A stretch of DNA of 64,000 bases from Bacteroidales bacterium (GTDB lineage Bacteria > Bacteroidota > Bacteroidia > Bacteroidales > F082): NCBI GenBank assembly GCA_017549805.1, contig JAFYNJ010000009.1:62001-126000 (forward strand), in the 5' to 3' direction. Made by a program: the position numbers and the translations under genes. How positions within the stretch are numbered: position 1 is the first letter of the stretch; every line of letters starts with the position of its first letter. A model generated the notes under the pieces. It did no database searches, was not told where the DNA came from, and worked only from the letters and a program-made list of their open reading frames with translations. Positions 43,385 through 54,900 of this stretch are shown piece by piece.

Positions 43385-44254
43385 TCAATTTCTATTGTCT
43401 TTGCCCCATGAGAGTTTGTTGCGAATGGTGCTGAAGAAATCCGTCCCCTCCATCCTGACGGTACGGATGCAGAAGTCGGCCTTGCGGACGACCAGCTCCA
43501 CCGAGGTGTCCAAGGCACAGACCCGAGAGTCCATGCTGAACACAAAACGTTTCTCGCGACCTTCCACATGGATGCGGACAACGCTGTCGTCAGGGATAAC
43601 GATGGGACGTACCGTTAAATTGTGTGCGGCAATGGGCGTGATGACAAAATTCCTGGAATCGGGTGTAAGGATAGGACCGCCAGCGCTCAACGAGTAGGCC
43701 GTGGAACCCGTCGGTGTGGCCATGAGAATGCCGTCACCCCAGTAGGTGTTGAGAAACACATCGTTGACGAAGACCTTGATAGCCAGCAACGAATGTTCGG
43801 GGTTGCGGATGATGTTGATCTCATTCAAGGCATAGTTGACCGTGTCGTCAAACACCCCTTGCGGCGAAACCAGCTCCAGCAGGGTGCGGCTATCGGTGGT
43901 GTAACGGCCTTGCAGGAGTTGTTCGACCGCCATCCCGATCTCGTCTCTCGCCACACTGGAAAGGAAGCCCAAACGGCCCATGTTGATACCCAAAACGGGG
44001 ATGCCCGAGTCACGAAGCAACGGCACCGCATCAAGGATGGTGCCGTCGCCGCCGATGGAAAGCATCAAGTCGGCATGACCTTTGAGTTCATCAGTGTTTG
44101 AATAACACTTCAGAGAGAAACCTCCGGGAAGATAAGCCGTGAAAGGCTCGTACACCAACACCTCGGCTTGATGGTCAAGAAGCTTTTGAATCAATTGACT
44201 CAAATAAATCCCATTTTCAGGGGCAAGGGTCTTTCCAAACAATGCGATTCTCAT
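43385..44254 (-). CDS. nadK: NAD kinase
   Basis: 289 residues. Phosphorylates NAD to NADP. The GGDG motif is at 68-71 in SIGGDGTILDAV, followed by LGINMGRLGFLS and the NE.TLxR-type loop (ALNEINIIRN). Further motif TPTGSTAYSLSAGG is intact. Length is average. It sits between the truncated CBS gene and the DUF6089 gene on the same strand. Confidence 0.95.
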   Translation of the reverse strand: MRIALFGKTLAPENGIYLSQLIQKLLDHQAEVLVYEPFTAYLPGGFSLKCYSNTDELKGHADLMLSIGGDGTILDAVPLLRDSGIPVLGINMGRLGFLSSVARDEIGMAVEQLLQGRYTTDSRTLLELVSPQGVFDDTVNYALNEINIIRNPEHSLLAIKVFVNDVFLNTYWGDGILMATPTGSTAYSLSAGGPILTPDSRNFVITPIAAHNLTVRPIVIPDDSVVRIHVEGREKRFVFSMDSRVCALDTSVELVVRKADFCIRTVRMEGTDFFSTIRNKLSWGKDNRN

Positions 44255-44267
44255 GGTTCAAAGGGTA

Positions 44268-44645
44268 TTAGACGTTCAAGTATCTCATCAAAAGGGCATA
44301 ACGATCACGCAAGTCGCTATTCTCATCCGGTGAGCTGAACGTGTTGGCTACTTTGTAGTTGTATCGGTAGAAGCTTTGCAGAATGGCGCTACAGTCGGGC
44401 TTGTTGACCAAGATGCTCACCAGAATCCTTCCAGGATCTTCAGGGATGTTATCCACCGTCAGGCCCAATATCTTGGCATCGTTCTCCTCCACAATCCTCG
44501 CGATCTCAGAGAGGCTGTAGTCGTATGCGCCCATCTCGAGCTGGATGATGCAGCTGAAAGCTGAAAGCTGAAAGCTGAAAGATTTCCAATTTTCAGTTCT
44601 CAGTTCTCCGTTTTCCGTTTTTAGTTCTTCGTTCTCAGCTTTCAT
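44268..44645 (-). CDS. truncated CBS-domain protein: only the C-terminal ACT-like part remains (possible pseudogene)
   Basis: The segment from about residue 33 (IIQLEMGAYDYSLSEIARIVEENDAKILGL) to the end matches the C-terminal domain of the ~218-residue two-CBS protein usually encoded beside nadK in Bacteroidota. The two CBS domains are missing. In their place the frame is made of a 7-base repeat tract (44553-44643) that reads as AENEELK-TENGELR-TENWKSF. The tract also overlaps the rsgA stop. An alternative ATG lies at 44660 and a later internal ATG at 44534. It is probably a decayed gene that may still give a small protein of 88-130 residues. Confidence 0.62.
   Translation of the reverse strand: MKAENEELKTENGELRTENWKSFSFQLSAFSCIIQLEMGAYDYSLSEIARIVEENDAKILGLTVDNIPEDPGRILVSILVNKPDCSAILQSFYRYNYKVANTFSSPDENSDLRDRYALLMRYLNV
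44553..44643. repeat. long degenerate heptanucleotide tract (13 units)
   Basis: On the plus strand GCTGAAA repeats four times, then GATTTCC, AATTTTC, AGTTCTC, AGTTCTC, CGTTTTC, CGTTTTT, AGTTCTT, CGTTCTC and AGCTTTC continue in exact 7-base phase. It spans the rsgA stop codon and the 5' end of the truncated CBS gene. Confidence 0.8.
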
Positions 44646-45561
44646 AGCTCCAATCCTCATCGTTATACATTCTCAAATAATTGTCATAACGCCATGCGGC
44701 GATATCGCCATTCTCCACCGCTTCCTTAACGGCACAGCCAGGCTCGTGGATATGGGTACAGTTGGCAAAACGGCATTGGCTCATCAGGTCGCGCATCTCA
44801 GGAAAACGCTGGGCCAAAGTATCCTTCTCCATGTCGTAGAGGGCAAACTCACGGATGCCCGGGGTATCCACAATCCAAGCGCCGAAAGCCAGATGGTGCA
44901 TCTCAGCAAAGGTGGTGGTATGCTTGCCCTTGTTATGCACATCGGAGATGGCCCCAATCTTGAGGTGTTGGCTGGGATCGAGGGCATTCACCAAAGCCGA
45001 CTTGCCCACGCCGGAATGGCCAGCGAAGAGACATACCTTATCTTGCATCAAGGCCTTGAGCTTATCCAACTTGAAACCCGTTTTTGCAGAGACGCCAAAG
45101 GAGGTGTAGCCGATGCTCGAATAGTATTCGATCAGCTCCGCCATCTCCCCTATTTGGTCGTCAGTATAGAGGTCGCATTTGTTGAAGATCAAGGCAGCCG
45201 GGATGTGATAGGCCTCGGCAGTCACCAAAAACCGGTCGATGAAACCCGTCGAGGTGCGCGGTTGCGCCATGGTCGCCACCACAATCGCCAGATCCACATT
45301 GGAGGCGATGATGTGCGAGGCCTTGCTCAGGTTGACCGACTTGCGGACGATGACGTTAGTGCGCGTCTCAATCTTCTTGATGACACCCGTCTCTTTTCCT
45401 GGCTCCTGCTCAAACACCACCTTGTCGCCCACCGCCACGGGATTGGTGGAACGCAGTCCGTCGAGACGAATCTTACCCCGCAGACGGCATTCCCATTGGC
45501 GTCCCGTTTCATCGAGGACGATATACCAGCTTCCCGTTGATTTGATGACTTGGCCGTTCAT
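44635..45561 (-). CDS. rsgA: ribosome small-subunit-dependent GTPase A
   Basis: 308 residues. OB-fold (~1-80), circularly permuted GTPase (NKCD G4 before the P-loop GHSGVGKSAL; DTPG later), then a zinc finger CRFANC-THIHEPGC. Acts in late 30S assembly. The last codons and the TGA are supplied by the heptanucleotide tract (EDWSYES-stop), so the C-terminus may have been altered by a few residues. Start has a -7 box just upstream at 45569-45576. Confidence 0.94.
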   Translation of the reverse strand: MNGQVIKSTGSWYIVLDETGRQWECRLRGKIRLDGLRSTNPVAVGDKVVFEQEPGKETGVIKKIETRTNVIVRKSVNLSKASHIIASNVDLAIVVATMAQPRTSTGFIDRFLVTAEAYHIPAALIFNKCDLYTDDQIGEMAELIEYYSSIGYTSFGVSAKTGFKLDKLKALMQDKVCLFAGHSGVGKSALVNALDPSQHLKIGAISDVHNKGKHTTTFAEMHHLAFGAWIVDTPGIREFALYDMEKDTLAQRFPEMRDLMSQCRFANCTHIHEPGCAVKEAVENGDIAAWRYDNYLRMYNDEDWSYES

Positions 45562-45568
45562 AGAAATG

Positions 45569-45576
45569 CAAAAGTA
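45569..45576 (-). promoter_or_regulatory. -7 box for rsgA
   Basis: TACTTTTG on the minus strand, 8 bases before the ATG, giving a very short leader. Confidence 0.45.
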
Positions 45577-45583
45577 AAGAAAA

Positions 45584-45617
45584 GAAATCAGAATCAGAAG
45601 TCGGAAGTCAGAATTTT
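45584..45617. repeat. degenerate heptanucleotide tract
   Basis: GAAATCA, GAATCA (one base short), GAAGTCG, GAAGTCA, GAATTTT between the divergent rsgA and dprA promoters. Confidence 0.55.
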
Positions 45618-45642
45618 TTCAATTATATATTTATAGCAATAA

Positions 45643-45671
45643 TTGGTATATAAAACAAATTATTATTTTTG
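45643..45671 (+). promoter_or_regulatory. promoter of dprA
   Basis: -33 TTG (45643-45645) and -7 TATTTTTG (45664-45671), 18 bases apart, 20 bases before the ATG at 45692. The best-spaced plus-strand promoter of the window. Confidence 0.65.
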
Positions 45672-45691
45672 CATTAAATAATCATTTGAAT

Positions 45692-46785
45692 ATGGAAAAA
45701 CAACTCTTATATCAAATCGCCGTCACGCTGATCCCAGGCATCGGCGACATCAGCGGAAAGCACTTCATAGCCTATTGCGGCAGTGCAGAAGCCATCTTCA
45801 AGGAAACCCGGAAATCACTGGAAAAGATCAGTGGGATGCGCGAGGTGACACTTGACGCGCTCAGCAATCCCAAAGACATCCTAAAAAGGGCCGAACAAGA
45901 AGTGGAATTCATTGAGGAAAACGGCATCAAACCCTTATTCTTTCAAGATGCGGACTATCCCCGACGACTGTTGCAATGCGACGATAGCCCCCTAATGCTG
46001 TATTACAAGGGCAACGCCAACCTAAACGCAAGTCGCGTCGTCGCCATCGTCGGCACGCGCAACATCACCGACTACGGCAAGGCGAACTGCACCCAACTGG
46101 TGAACGACCTCGTGGACGAACAAGTGCTGGTCGTCAGCGGCCTTGCCTACGGCGTTGACACCGTGGCCCACCGCACCTCGGTCAAAGTGGGGATTCCCAC
46201 GGTAGGCGTATTGGGCAACGGCTTCCAGCAGATCTATCCTGCGGCCAACAAGAAGCTGGCTGCGGAGATGTTGGCCAACGGCGGACTGCTCACTGAATGC
46301 ATGAGCGGCATCTTACCTGATCGGGGGAACTTCCCGCGCCGCAACCGCATCATCGCCGGTATGGCCGATGCCGTCATCGTCGTTGAGTCAGCACTAAAAG
46401 GAGGCTCCTTGATTACGGCAGATCTGGCCAATTCCTACAGCCGCGATGTGTTTGCCTACCCAGGCCGTGTGATGGACCTCTTCAGCCAAGGATGCAACTA
46501 CCTCATCCGCACCAACCGCGCCCACCTCATGGAGAGCGTGGCCAACCTGCGCTATGTGATGCGCTGGGAACGGCTCCAGGCGGAAGAGCACCAGACATCG
46601 ATATTCAGGGAGTTCTCTGACGAAGAGAAGCTCATCATGGATTGCTTTGGAAATCAAAAAGTGGTGAGTTTGGACGATTTAATCGTCAAAACCGAACTGG
46701 CAACCACCAAACTCGCGAGCCTGCTACTCAACCTTGAATTTGACGGCATAATAATGGCTTTACCGGGAAAGCGATATCAACGTTG

Positions 46786-46789
<4 letters not shown>
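45692..46789 (+). CDS. dprA: DNA-processing protein DprA
   Basis: 365 residues from the ATG at 45692. N-terminal helical (SAM-like) region, then the Rossmann-like DprA core: [74 protein letters not shown]-terminal winged-helix domain (~300-365) is present. Loads RecA on incoming single-stranded DNA in transformation; also kept by many non-competent species. Its stop overlaps that of the converging lepA (TTAA at 46786-46789). Confidence 0.93.
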
Positions 46790-48573
<1,784 letters not shown>

Positions 48574-48579
48574 GGGCTG

Positions 48580-48587
48580 CAAAGATA
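48580..48587 (-). promoter_or_regulatory. -7 box for lepA
   Basis: TATCTTTG on the minus strand, only 6 bases before the ATG; implies a nearly leaderless message. Confidence 0.5.
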
Positions 48588-48597
48588 CGAAAATATC

Positions 48598-49632
48598 TTA
48601 ATGCAACACTGCAAAGACTTCAGATTGTGCAACTGTACGGCGGTTGCCGTCGGGATCCAACAAACACAAGGCGGGACCTTCGTTATAGCCGATATAGAGC
48701 AAGGTGCCGTCGGACAGCCAGGTCGGATTGCTGGTCTCATAATCCGAGCCAGGAAGCATCATCTGTTGTCGGCCGTCGATGCTCGACACGAAGTAGGAGC
48801 CCAATGTGCCGTCGCCCATCCCGACATTGTATCCGATCAAGGCTCTTTTCCCGGTAGGATCCATCGAGGCATCCACGTCGTACTCTTCTTTTGACAACCC
48901 GAAGCCAAAGACCTCATCCATGTCGATCCTATCGGTCAGGCAGACCCGTTGTCCGTCGCCCACATAGTAGATCTCGTTGCCGACATTCTCGAGGAGATCG
49001 CCCTTCGAATCAGCCGATGTACCAGTTCCCCATCTGTTGAAGCCGCTTTCATCCGGGAGATCTTCATAGGGGTAACCATATTCCTCGAAATCCACTTCAC
49101 GATAAAGCTTATGGACAGTCACCGTTTTAGCGGCGCAGTCATAAACGGCAAGATTATAGTACATGCCGGCAAACCAAGCCAAATCCCTTTCCAAAGCGAT
49201 TTGGGTTTCATCGAAATTGAAATACATACGACCGAAAGGATTCATCTCGTATTCGGATTCATCCTTTACGGGGATGTCCCAATCAGCCACTTGTTCCGGC
49301 ATGGGGTCGGTTTCGTTCAAGTCGAGGCATTTCAGCACCAAACCACCATCCTTGACCACATTGTAATACAGCATGCCGTTTTTCTTGGAATAAATGGCAG
49401 CGTGGATATCGTCGGTTTCATTGACATAAGGTGCGGCATCGCCGTCTTTGAGACTGTAAAAGAAAAGTTTGCCATTTTCAACATAGCAAAAGTCCAAAGT
49501 CTTCCAGAACGAAGAAGTACTCACCTCAGGGTTTTCCGAGGGATTGTCCTTGGGTTGGTTGACGTTTTTTTGTCCGCAGCTGGCAAATCCCAAGGCCAGC
49601 ACGACGAGCATAAGCAAAAGTTGTTTATTCAT
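48598..49632 (-). CDS. lipoprotein with WD40/TolB-like repeat pattern, unknown function
   Basis: 344 residues. Lipobox GFAS-C with the cysteine at 19. After a short linker rich in N, P and S come irregular ~45-residue beta units with the phrase types IHAAIYSKKNGMLYYNVVKDGG, AGMYYNLAVYD, GLVLKCLDLNE and SNPTWLSDGTLLYIGY, suggesting a beta-propeller of six or seven blades like TolB or DPP4-N. No catalytic motif is seen. Located between lepA and a C69 dipeptidase. Confidence 0.6.
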   Translation of the reverse strand: MNKQLLLMLVVLALGFASCGQKNVNQPKDNPSENPEVSTSSFWKTLDFCYVENGKLFFYSLKDGDAAPYVNETDDIHAAIYSKKNGMLYYNVVKDGGLVLKCLDLNETDPMPEQVADWDIPVKDESEYEMNPFGRMYFNFDETQIALERDLAWFAGMYYNLAVYDCAAKTVTVHKLYREVDFEEYGYPYEDLPDESGFNRWGTGTSADSKGDLLENVGNEIYYVGDGQRVCLTDRIDMDEVFGFGLSKEEYDVDASMDPTGKRALIGYNVGMGDGTLGSYFVSSIDGRQQMMLPGSDYETSNPTWLSDGTLLYIGYNEGPALCLLDPDGNRRTVAQSEVFAVLH

Positions 49633-49666
49633 AATGATCGATATTGAATAATTGTTTCTTCCTTGA

Positions 49667-51358
49667 TTAACGCTCCCTACGGTCGATAACCTCCTTCAGA
49701 CGGTAGCGGTCGCCCGTGGCTTTGCCGATGGCGTCGATGAACTGCTGGTCATAGCCCGGCGTGTCATGTCCCCAACGAGTGTAGTTACCGTTTTCATCGG
49801 TGCGTTTCACGATTTGGTCGTTGTATTTCACGATAAGCAGCTTGGCCAGCTGATTCCAGCGTTCTATCATACGACCGGTGTAGGCAATGCTCTTTTTGTT
49901 GAGATAGCTTTGCCGGTCGGCTGGCATCATGTCCTTGATGGCTTCCAACACGCTGTCCTGGTCGGCGAAATAATAGTCCTCCAGCTCTTTCTGAGCCTTG
50001 CGCAGGTCGCCGATCATCATGGAATAGCGCGGATAGATCATGTTAGCCACCCAGTTGTTCACCCAAAAAGCCGATTGGTCGCTGAACTCGGTTCGCTGGT
50101 TGTTTTCGGGACGGAAGGCGTCAGGCATCTGGGTGATGCAGCAGTAGAGCGGCACGTAGGCCACCATGTCGGCATCGTCGCAATTGAACCAAGTAATGCC
50201 GCCCACGTCATCGGGTAGCCACGAGCGCATCTGGCAAGTCATGGTGAAGCCGCTTTGTTGGGTGGCAATGGGGCGCTCACGGAAATAGGCGATGCTGTCG
50301 CTGTCCTTGTAATGCATCGGTAGCGGACGGATGGGCATGCCCCAGGGACCTGCTGTCATGTCGGCCGTCATGTCCAAGGCGGTGCCTTCGAAGTGGTCGC
50401 GCATATCTTGCTGCAAGTCGCGCATTGACAACGGCTTGTCGGGTTTGATCCACAGCGGCAGATGGTCGCATTGGTCGAAGTCGCCGTTGATGTAAGGTAG
50501 GTATTTGTCCATCTCCTCGTGGCTGTAATGATGGCGGAAGAAGCTCCACACGCGGGCATCGGCATAGCGCACATTCTCGAAGTCGATGGGGCAATAGGCA
50601 TCCCGGAACGAAAAATCTTGGTCTTTGCCATCGAAGAAGCCCTTCTCACGGGCAAAGGAGATAACATCGTAGGCATAGACACATTCTATCTCCTTTTTAT
50701 TGATTTTAGCAAGTTGTTTGCTATTGATGCTGCTCCCTTTCTCTTGTGGAAATTGCCGTATGCGACTTAGGTTCGCATGGGCACAGATGCAGTCATCCGG
50801 GACACGTAGCGCCACCCATACGGCACCTTTGCGGTCGGGACCCTTGCCGATGATTTCCATGATCCAAGCCTCGTTGGGATCGCATACGGTGAGCGTCTCA
50901 CCACTGCTGTTGTAGCCGTATTCCTCTACCAATTCGGCCATGCATTTGATGGCTTCACGAGCTGTTGAGGAGCGTTGCAGTGCCAGTCGCATTAGGCTGA
51001 AATAATCGAGCAATCCGTCGCGATTCACCAGCTCCAATCGCCCGTCAAAAGTAGTCTCCACTATGGTTACCTGGCGTTCATTCATCAAACCCACCACGTT
51101 GTAAGTATAAGGCACCTGTTTCACATATTGTCCTTCGTGCGGCGGGCCCCATCCGTGGATGGCGATGAGCTCGCCTTCGGCATGTCGCCCGGCAGGATAA
51201 CACGACAGGGATCCCGGAAATCCAAAGCCGTCGCAGTTATAGGAACACATCACACTGCCGTCGGTGGAAGCTTTCTTCCCGACGATAAGGTTGGTGCAGG
51301 CCCATGCAGATTCCAAACCCAGCATAGCCAGCAAAGCAAAAACCAGAATTCTTTTCAT
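49667..51358 (-). CDS. secreted C69 family dipeptidase
   Basis: 563 residues from the ATG at 51358 (a TTG at 51382 is inside the promoter). Signal peptide 1-20; cleavage after A20 would leave C21 as the N-terminal nucleophile (WAC-TNLIVGKKASTDGSVMCSYN). This is the Ntn-type PepD family that releases dipeptides. The rest of the C69 motif set, such as GLMNERQVTIVETTF and DPNEAWIMEIIGKGP, is intact. Exported peptidases suit this bacterium's evident peptide use. Confidence 0.88.
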   Translation of the reverse strand: MKRILVFALLAMLGLESAWACTNLIVGKKASTDGSVMCSYNCDGFGFPGSLSCYPAGRHAEGELIAIHGWGPPHEGQYVKQVPYTYNVVGLMNERQVTIVETTFDGRLELVNRDGLLDYFSLMRLALQRSSTAREAIKCMAELVEEYGYNSSGETLTVCDPNEAWIMEIIGKGPDRKGAVWVALRVPDDCICAHANLSRIRQFPQEKGSSINSKQLAKINKKEIECVYAYDVISFAREKGFFDGKDQDFSFRDAYCPIDFENVRYADARVWSFFRHHYSHEEMDKYLPYINGDFDQCDHLPLWIKPDKPLSMRDLQQDMRDHFEGTALDMTADMTAGPWGMPIRPLPMHYKDSDSIAYFRERPIATQQSGFTMTCQMRSWLPDDVGGITWFNCDDADMVAYVPLYCCITQMPDAFRPENNQRTEFSDQSAFWVNNWVANMIYPRYSMMIGDLRKAQKELEDYYFADQDSVLEAIKDMMPADRQSYLNKKSIAYTGRMIERWNQLAKLLIVKYNDQIVKRTDENGNYTRWGHDTPGYDQQFIDAIGKATGDRYRLKEVIDRRER

Positions 51359-51379
51359 GGCAAAGCGTATTAATATTTG

Positions 51380-51387
51380 CAAAGATA
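51380..51387 (-). promoter_or_regulatory. -7 box for C69 dipeptidase
   Basis: TATCTTTG on the minus strand, 21 bases upstream of the ATG at 51358. Confidence 0.5.
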
Positions 51388-51503
51388 ATGCTTATTAATA
51401 AAACGACAATTTTTTGGCCATTATAAAAGACACTTGGTATAGTATTTGTGATTTTTCCTTATTATTGCAAAACGAATCCATTATTAACAAAAAATTACAC
51501 ATT

Positions 51504-51911
51504 ATGAAAAAAGTACTTATACTCAGCATCCTGGCATTCTTTGCCATCAACGCTTCCACCGTTCAAGCCCAATCACGTATGCTTGATAGAATCAGAGAAA
51601 AGCAAGCCCAACAGCAGGAACAAGCCGCTACATCATCAACAACAACGGCACCTAAAGCGCTTCCCACGCCTATCCAGCATCTTATAAGCGGAAAATATTA
51701 CCCAACATATAAGATTAGCAAGTGGTACTATAGAGGATCAGGAAGTGATCTAGTTTATTATGTCGATTTGGTATACAGCAACAACAACGCTAGGTATAAG
51801 ACGGCGAAGTTTGACAGTCAATATAACGAAATCAAAGATGTTATATCAGTTCCTGCAAATTCAACTAATAGCAGCAACAACCAACCTATAACTACGCCTA
51901 AACGCCATTAA
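51504..51911 (+). CDS. small secreted protein of unknown function
   Basis: 135 residues from the ATG at 51504 (MKKVLILSILAFFAINASTVQAQ, a clear signal peptide). Then a charged/Q-rich linker (DRIREKQAQQQEQAA), a T/S-rich stretch, a folded part with many tyrosines (YYPTYKISKWYYRGSGSDLVYYVDLVYSNN) and a disordered N/S/T tail. No domain recognised. Composition differs from its neighbours. It may be a small surface or periplasmic protein. It converges with the PPDK-like gene. Confidence 0.6.
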   Translation: MKKVLILSILAFFAINASTVQAQSRMLDRIREKQAQQQEQAATSSTTTAPKALPTPIQHLISGKYYPTYKISKWYYRGSGSDLVYYVDLVYSNNNARYKTAKFDSQYNEIKDVISVPANSTNSSNNQPITTPKRH

Positions 51912-51937
51912 TAGCATAGACCAATAGGCTAACCACA

Positions 51938-54900
51938 TCATTCCATCTCGTGGTGTCCTAGATACACCAACCCGAGGTTGCCATCGATGGCAATCTTGTC
52001 ACCCATATTCAAAGGATGGCCGTTGATGGCGCCGAACTCGTCGTCGATGTCCACGTCGAGGCCATCGCAGCTAACCACGCAGACCTTGCCGAGACGAACC
52101 GCCGTGACGGCTGCATGGGAGGTGGCGCCGCCGCGGGCGGTGAGCAGGCCGTCGCAGTCGAAGATCATGCCGATGTCGTCGGGCACCGTGTCGGGACGGA
52201 CGAGGATGACATGGTCATCAGGATGTTGCTCACGAAGCGTCACGATCTGCTGGGGATTGAAGGCTGCCAAGCCGTTCATGGCGCCGCCGCCGATGCCAAT
52301 GCCGTGGCCCACGGAAAGCTGTAGCCGTTGCTCTGGCTTCTCAAAGACAAAGGAACTTTCACCTTTCACCTTTCCACTTTCAACTGTCTTGAGGTCTTGG
52401 TCGCGGGTCTGGAGGATATAGAAATCGTCAGGATTGTCGCTCTCAAAGGTGAACTCTATTTCCTGAGGACTGTAGCCCAACTCTTCGGTGAGCTCCACGG
52501 CGATGTTATAGATCTTCTTGTACATGTCGGGCAACATAGTCTGCATCGAAGGGCCTTCCAATCCGGCGGCCTTGCGTTGGGTCTCGCCTATCGGCAACGG
52601 CTTCACCAAACCACCGACGATGTCCTCACCTTGGCTGCGCATGGTGAAATCGCCATAAAGGTGCACCCCGGGACGCTCGCGGTGCGGGTTCTGGGTGAAT
52701 ACCACGCCTGTACCGGAAGTCTCGCTGCGGTTGCCGAAAATCATCTGCTGCACGATGACTGCTGTTCCCCAGTCCTCGGCGATGCCGAGATGGCGACGGT
52801 AAGCCAGGGCGCGCTCACTGTTCCATGAGTCGATGACCATGTTGACGCACTCGATGAGCTGTTTGAACGAGTCTTGTTCAAAGGCAACGTTATGCTCCTT
52901 CAAGATGCGTTTGTAGGCCATGGCGACCTCCTTCATTTGTTCTGCTGAGAAGTCGGCTTTCATCACCACACCAGTCTGTTGCTTGTAGGCGTTGATCTCA
53001 TCGTCGAACACATCACGCTCAATGCCTTTGGCCATGCCCCAACTCTGGATCAGACGACGGTACGAGTCCCATACAGCCCAACCCTTGTCGGGATCTTGAG
53101 CCACGGCCTCGACAATCTCGTCGTTCAGACCTACGTTGAGCAAGGTGTCCATGGCACCTGGCATGGAGATGGCTGTTCCCGAACGCACCGAGAGCAGCAA
53201 CGGATTTTTGGGATCGCCGAAGTTGCGCTTGGCAATGCCTTCCAACCCACCGATGAACTTACGAATCATACCATGGATCTCCGAACGCAGCTCGGGGATG
53301 GTGTTGATGGTCTCGTTGCGACGGAAGGTCTCGGTGGTAATCACAAAGCCTGGAGGTACCGGCATCCCATGCAAATAGAGGTTCTTTAGGTGATAGGCCT
53401 TGTTGCCGATAAACACCTGGTTGTCCATCTTTGGGGTGGCTTCCCAAAAGGGACTGATCAGCATGTCGGAATTGTACGACATAATGTCGCGGATGAGCTT
53501 CTCATCGAGGTCGGCGGCCATGCCACGAAGCGACTTCAAGATGCGTGCGATGAAATTATCCAAAGGCTGCATCAGGAAGGCATCCGACAACAGGTCACGA
53601 TGGAACTCTTCCGACTTGCGACTGATCAAAGCGGTGGTTTCACGCTCGTCGAGTTTGCCTTCAGGATCAAACAGCTGCGGCACCACCACCTTCAGCGGGT
53701 ATTCGTACGACTTCAAGAAGTAGCTGATCACGATGCGTTTCACGTCTTCCGAGATAAACTGGAAGATGTTGATGTACTGATCGAAGGTAAAGCTTCGGGA
53801 AGTCAAGGCATATTTGAGCATCTGCAGCTTGGCGTTGAGTCCCTGGTTGGTGATGCCGTCGAGTTCCAGACCTTCGCGGAAGTATTCCAAGATGTCATAA
53901 ATCACCTCCAAGGTACGGGCAGAGATGTATTCGAGGTTGATGCCCTGCACCACCTGCTCCATCAGCTGGGTGGCTACACGTTCCAACCTAAAGGTCAGGC
54001 CCATAGCCTCGAACTTGTTTTCGCGATAGGTGCCATACATCGATGGGATGCCGATGGCGATATGGCGTTTGTGGTAGATATTCTCCCAACCCTCGCTCTC
54101 CTCGGGGTTGAAGATGGTCTCCTTAAGCTTTTCCATGAAGGCATAGATCATCTTCAGCGAAGTGCCTATATCCTTCTTCTTATAGGCTTTCTCGAAGGCG
54201 TTGATGTCCTTGTCGGCGATAAATGGATAATTGCGCAGTGAATTGAAGATGTTGACGCTCTCGAAGGAATATTTCTCACGCAAGAAGGCATACAGGTCCT
54301 TGATGTCCATGAGTCGGGCATGTTCGCGGTCGCCGATAGACTGGTCGAGTTCCAGCTTCTCCACTGCACGAATGATGAGTTTATCAAAGTCCTCCCGGGA
54401 AAGCATCAGCAGATCCTCAGGATCGAGACAGCTGGTCTCGCTCATCATGACCGTGATGTCGTGCACGTATGTAAACCACTGGCTGTTGACGTCAATGCTG
54501 TCATAGACATTGTTCGGCAGAATGGATCGAAGGTTCTCCTTGATGCCGTCGCTCCAGAACTTGAACACATTGAGCGTCAGTCCAATAAGGGTGTTGTTGC
54601 TCTCGGTATGCACCTGCTTACGCAGGAAATGCACCAGCTTGTCCTCTCGTCCCGAGATCTCATCCATATTGGTGGTGACGTTGCGGATCTCGCCTTCGGC
54701 GCCAATTTCGTTGAAATACACGGGGAAGATGCGGGTAAGCTGTTTTACCTTCTTATAATAGGGCGAGATGTTCGAGTTGAGAATCTTAGTGATCTCACGT
54801 TGGAAGAGGTCGGTATCGCTCAGGAAGATGCCTCCCAGCTTGAGGTTGACAATCAAGGAAGAAAGCAACTTCTCCATGGGGAACTTGGAGTGTTCGATGA

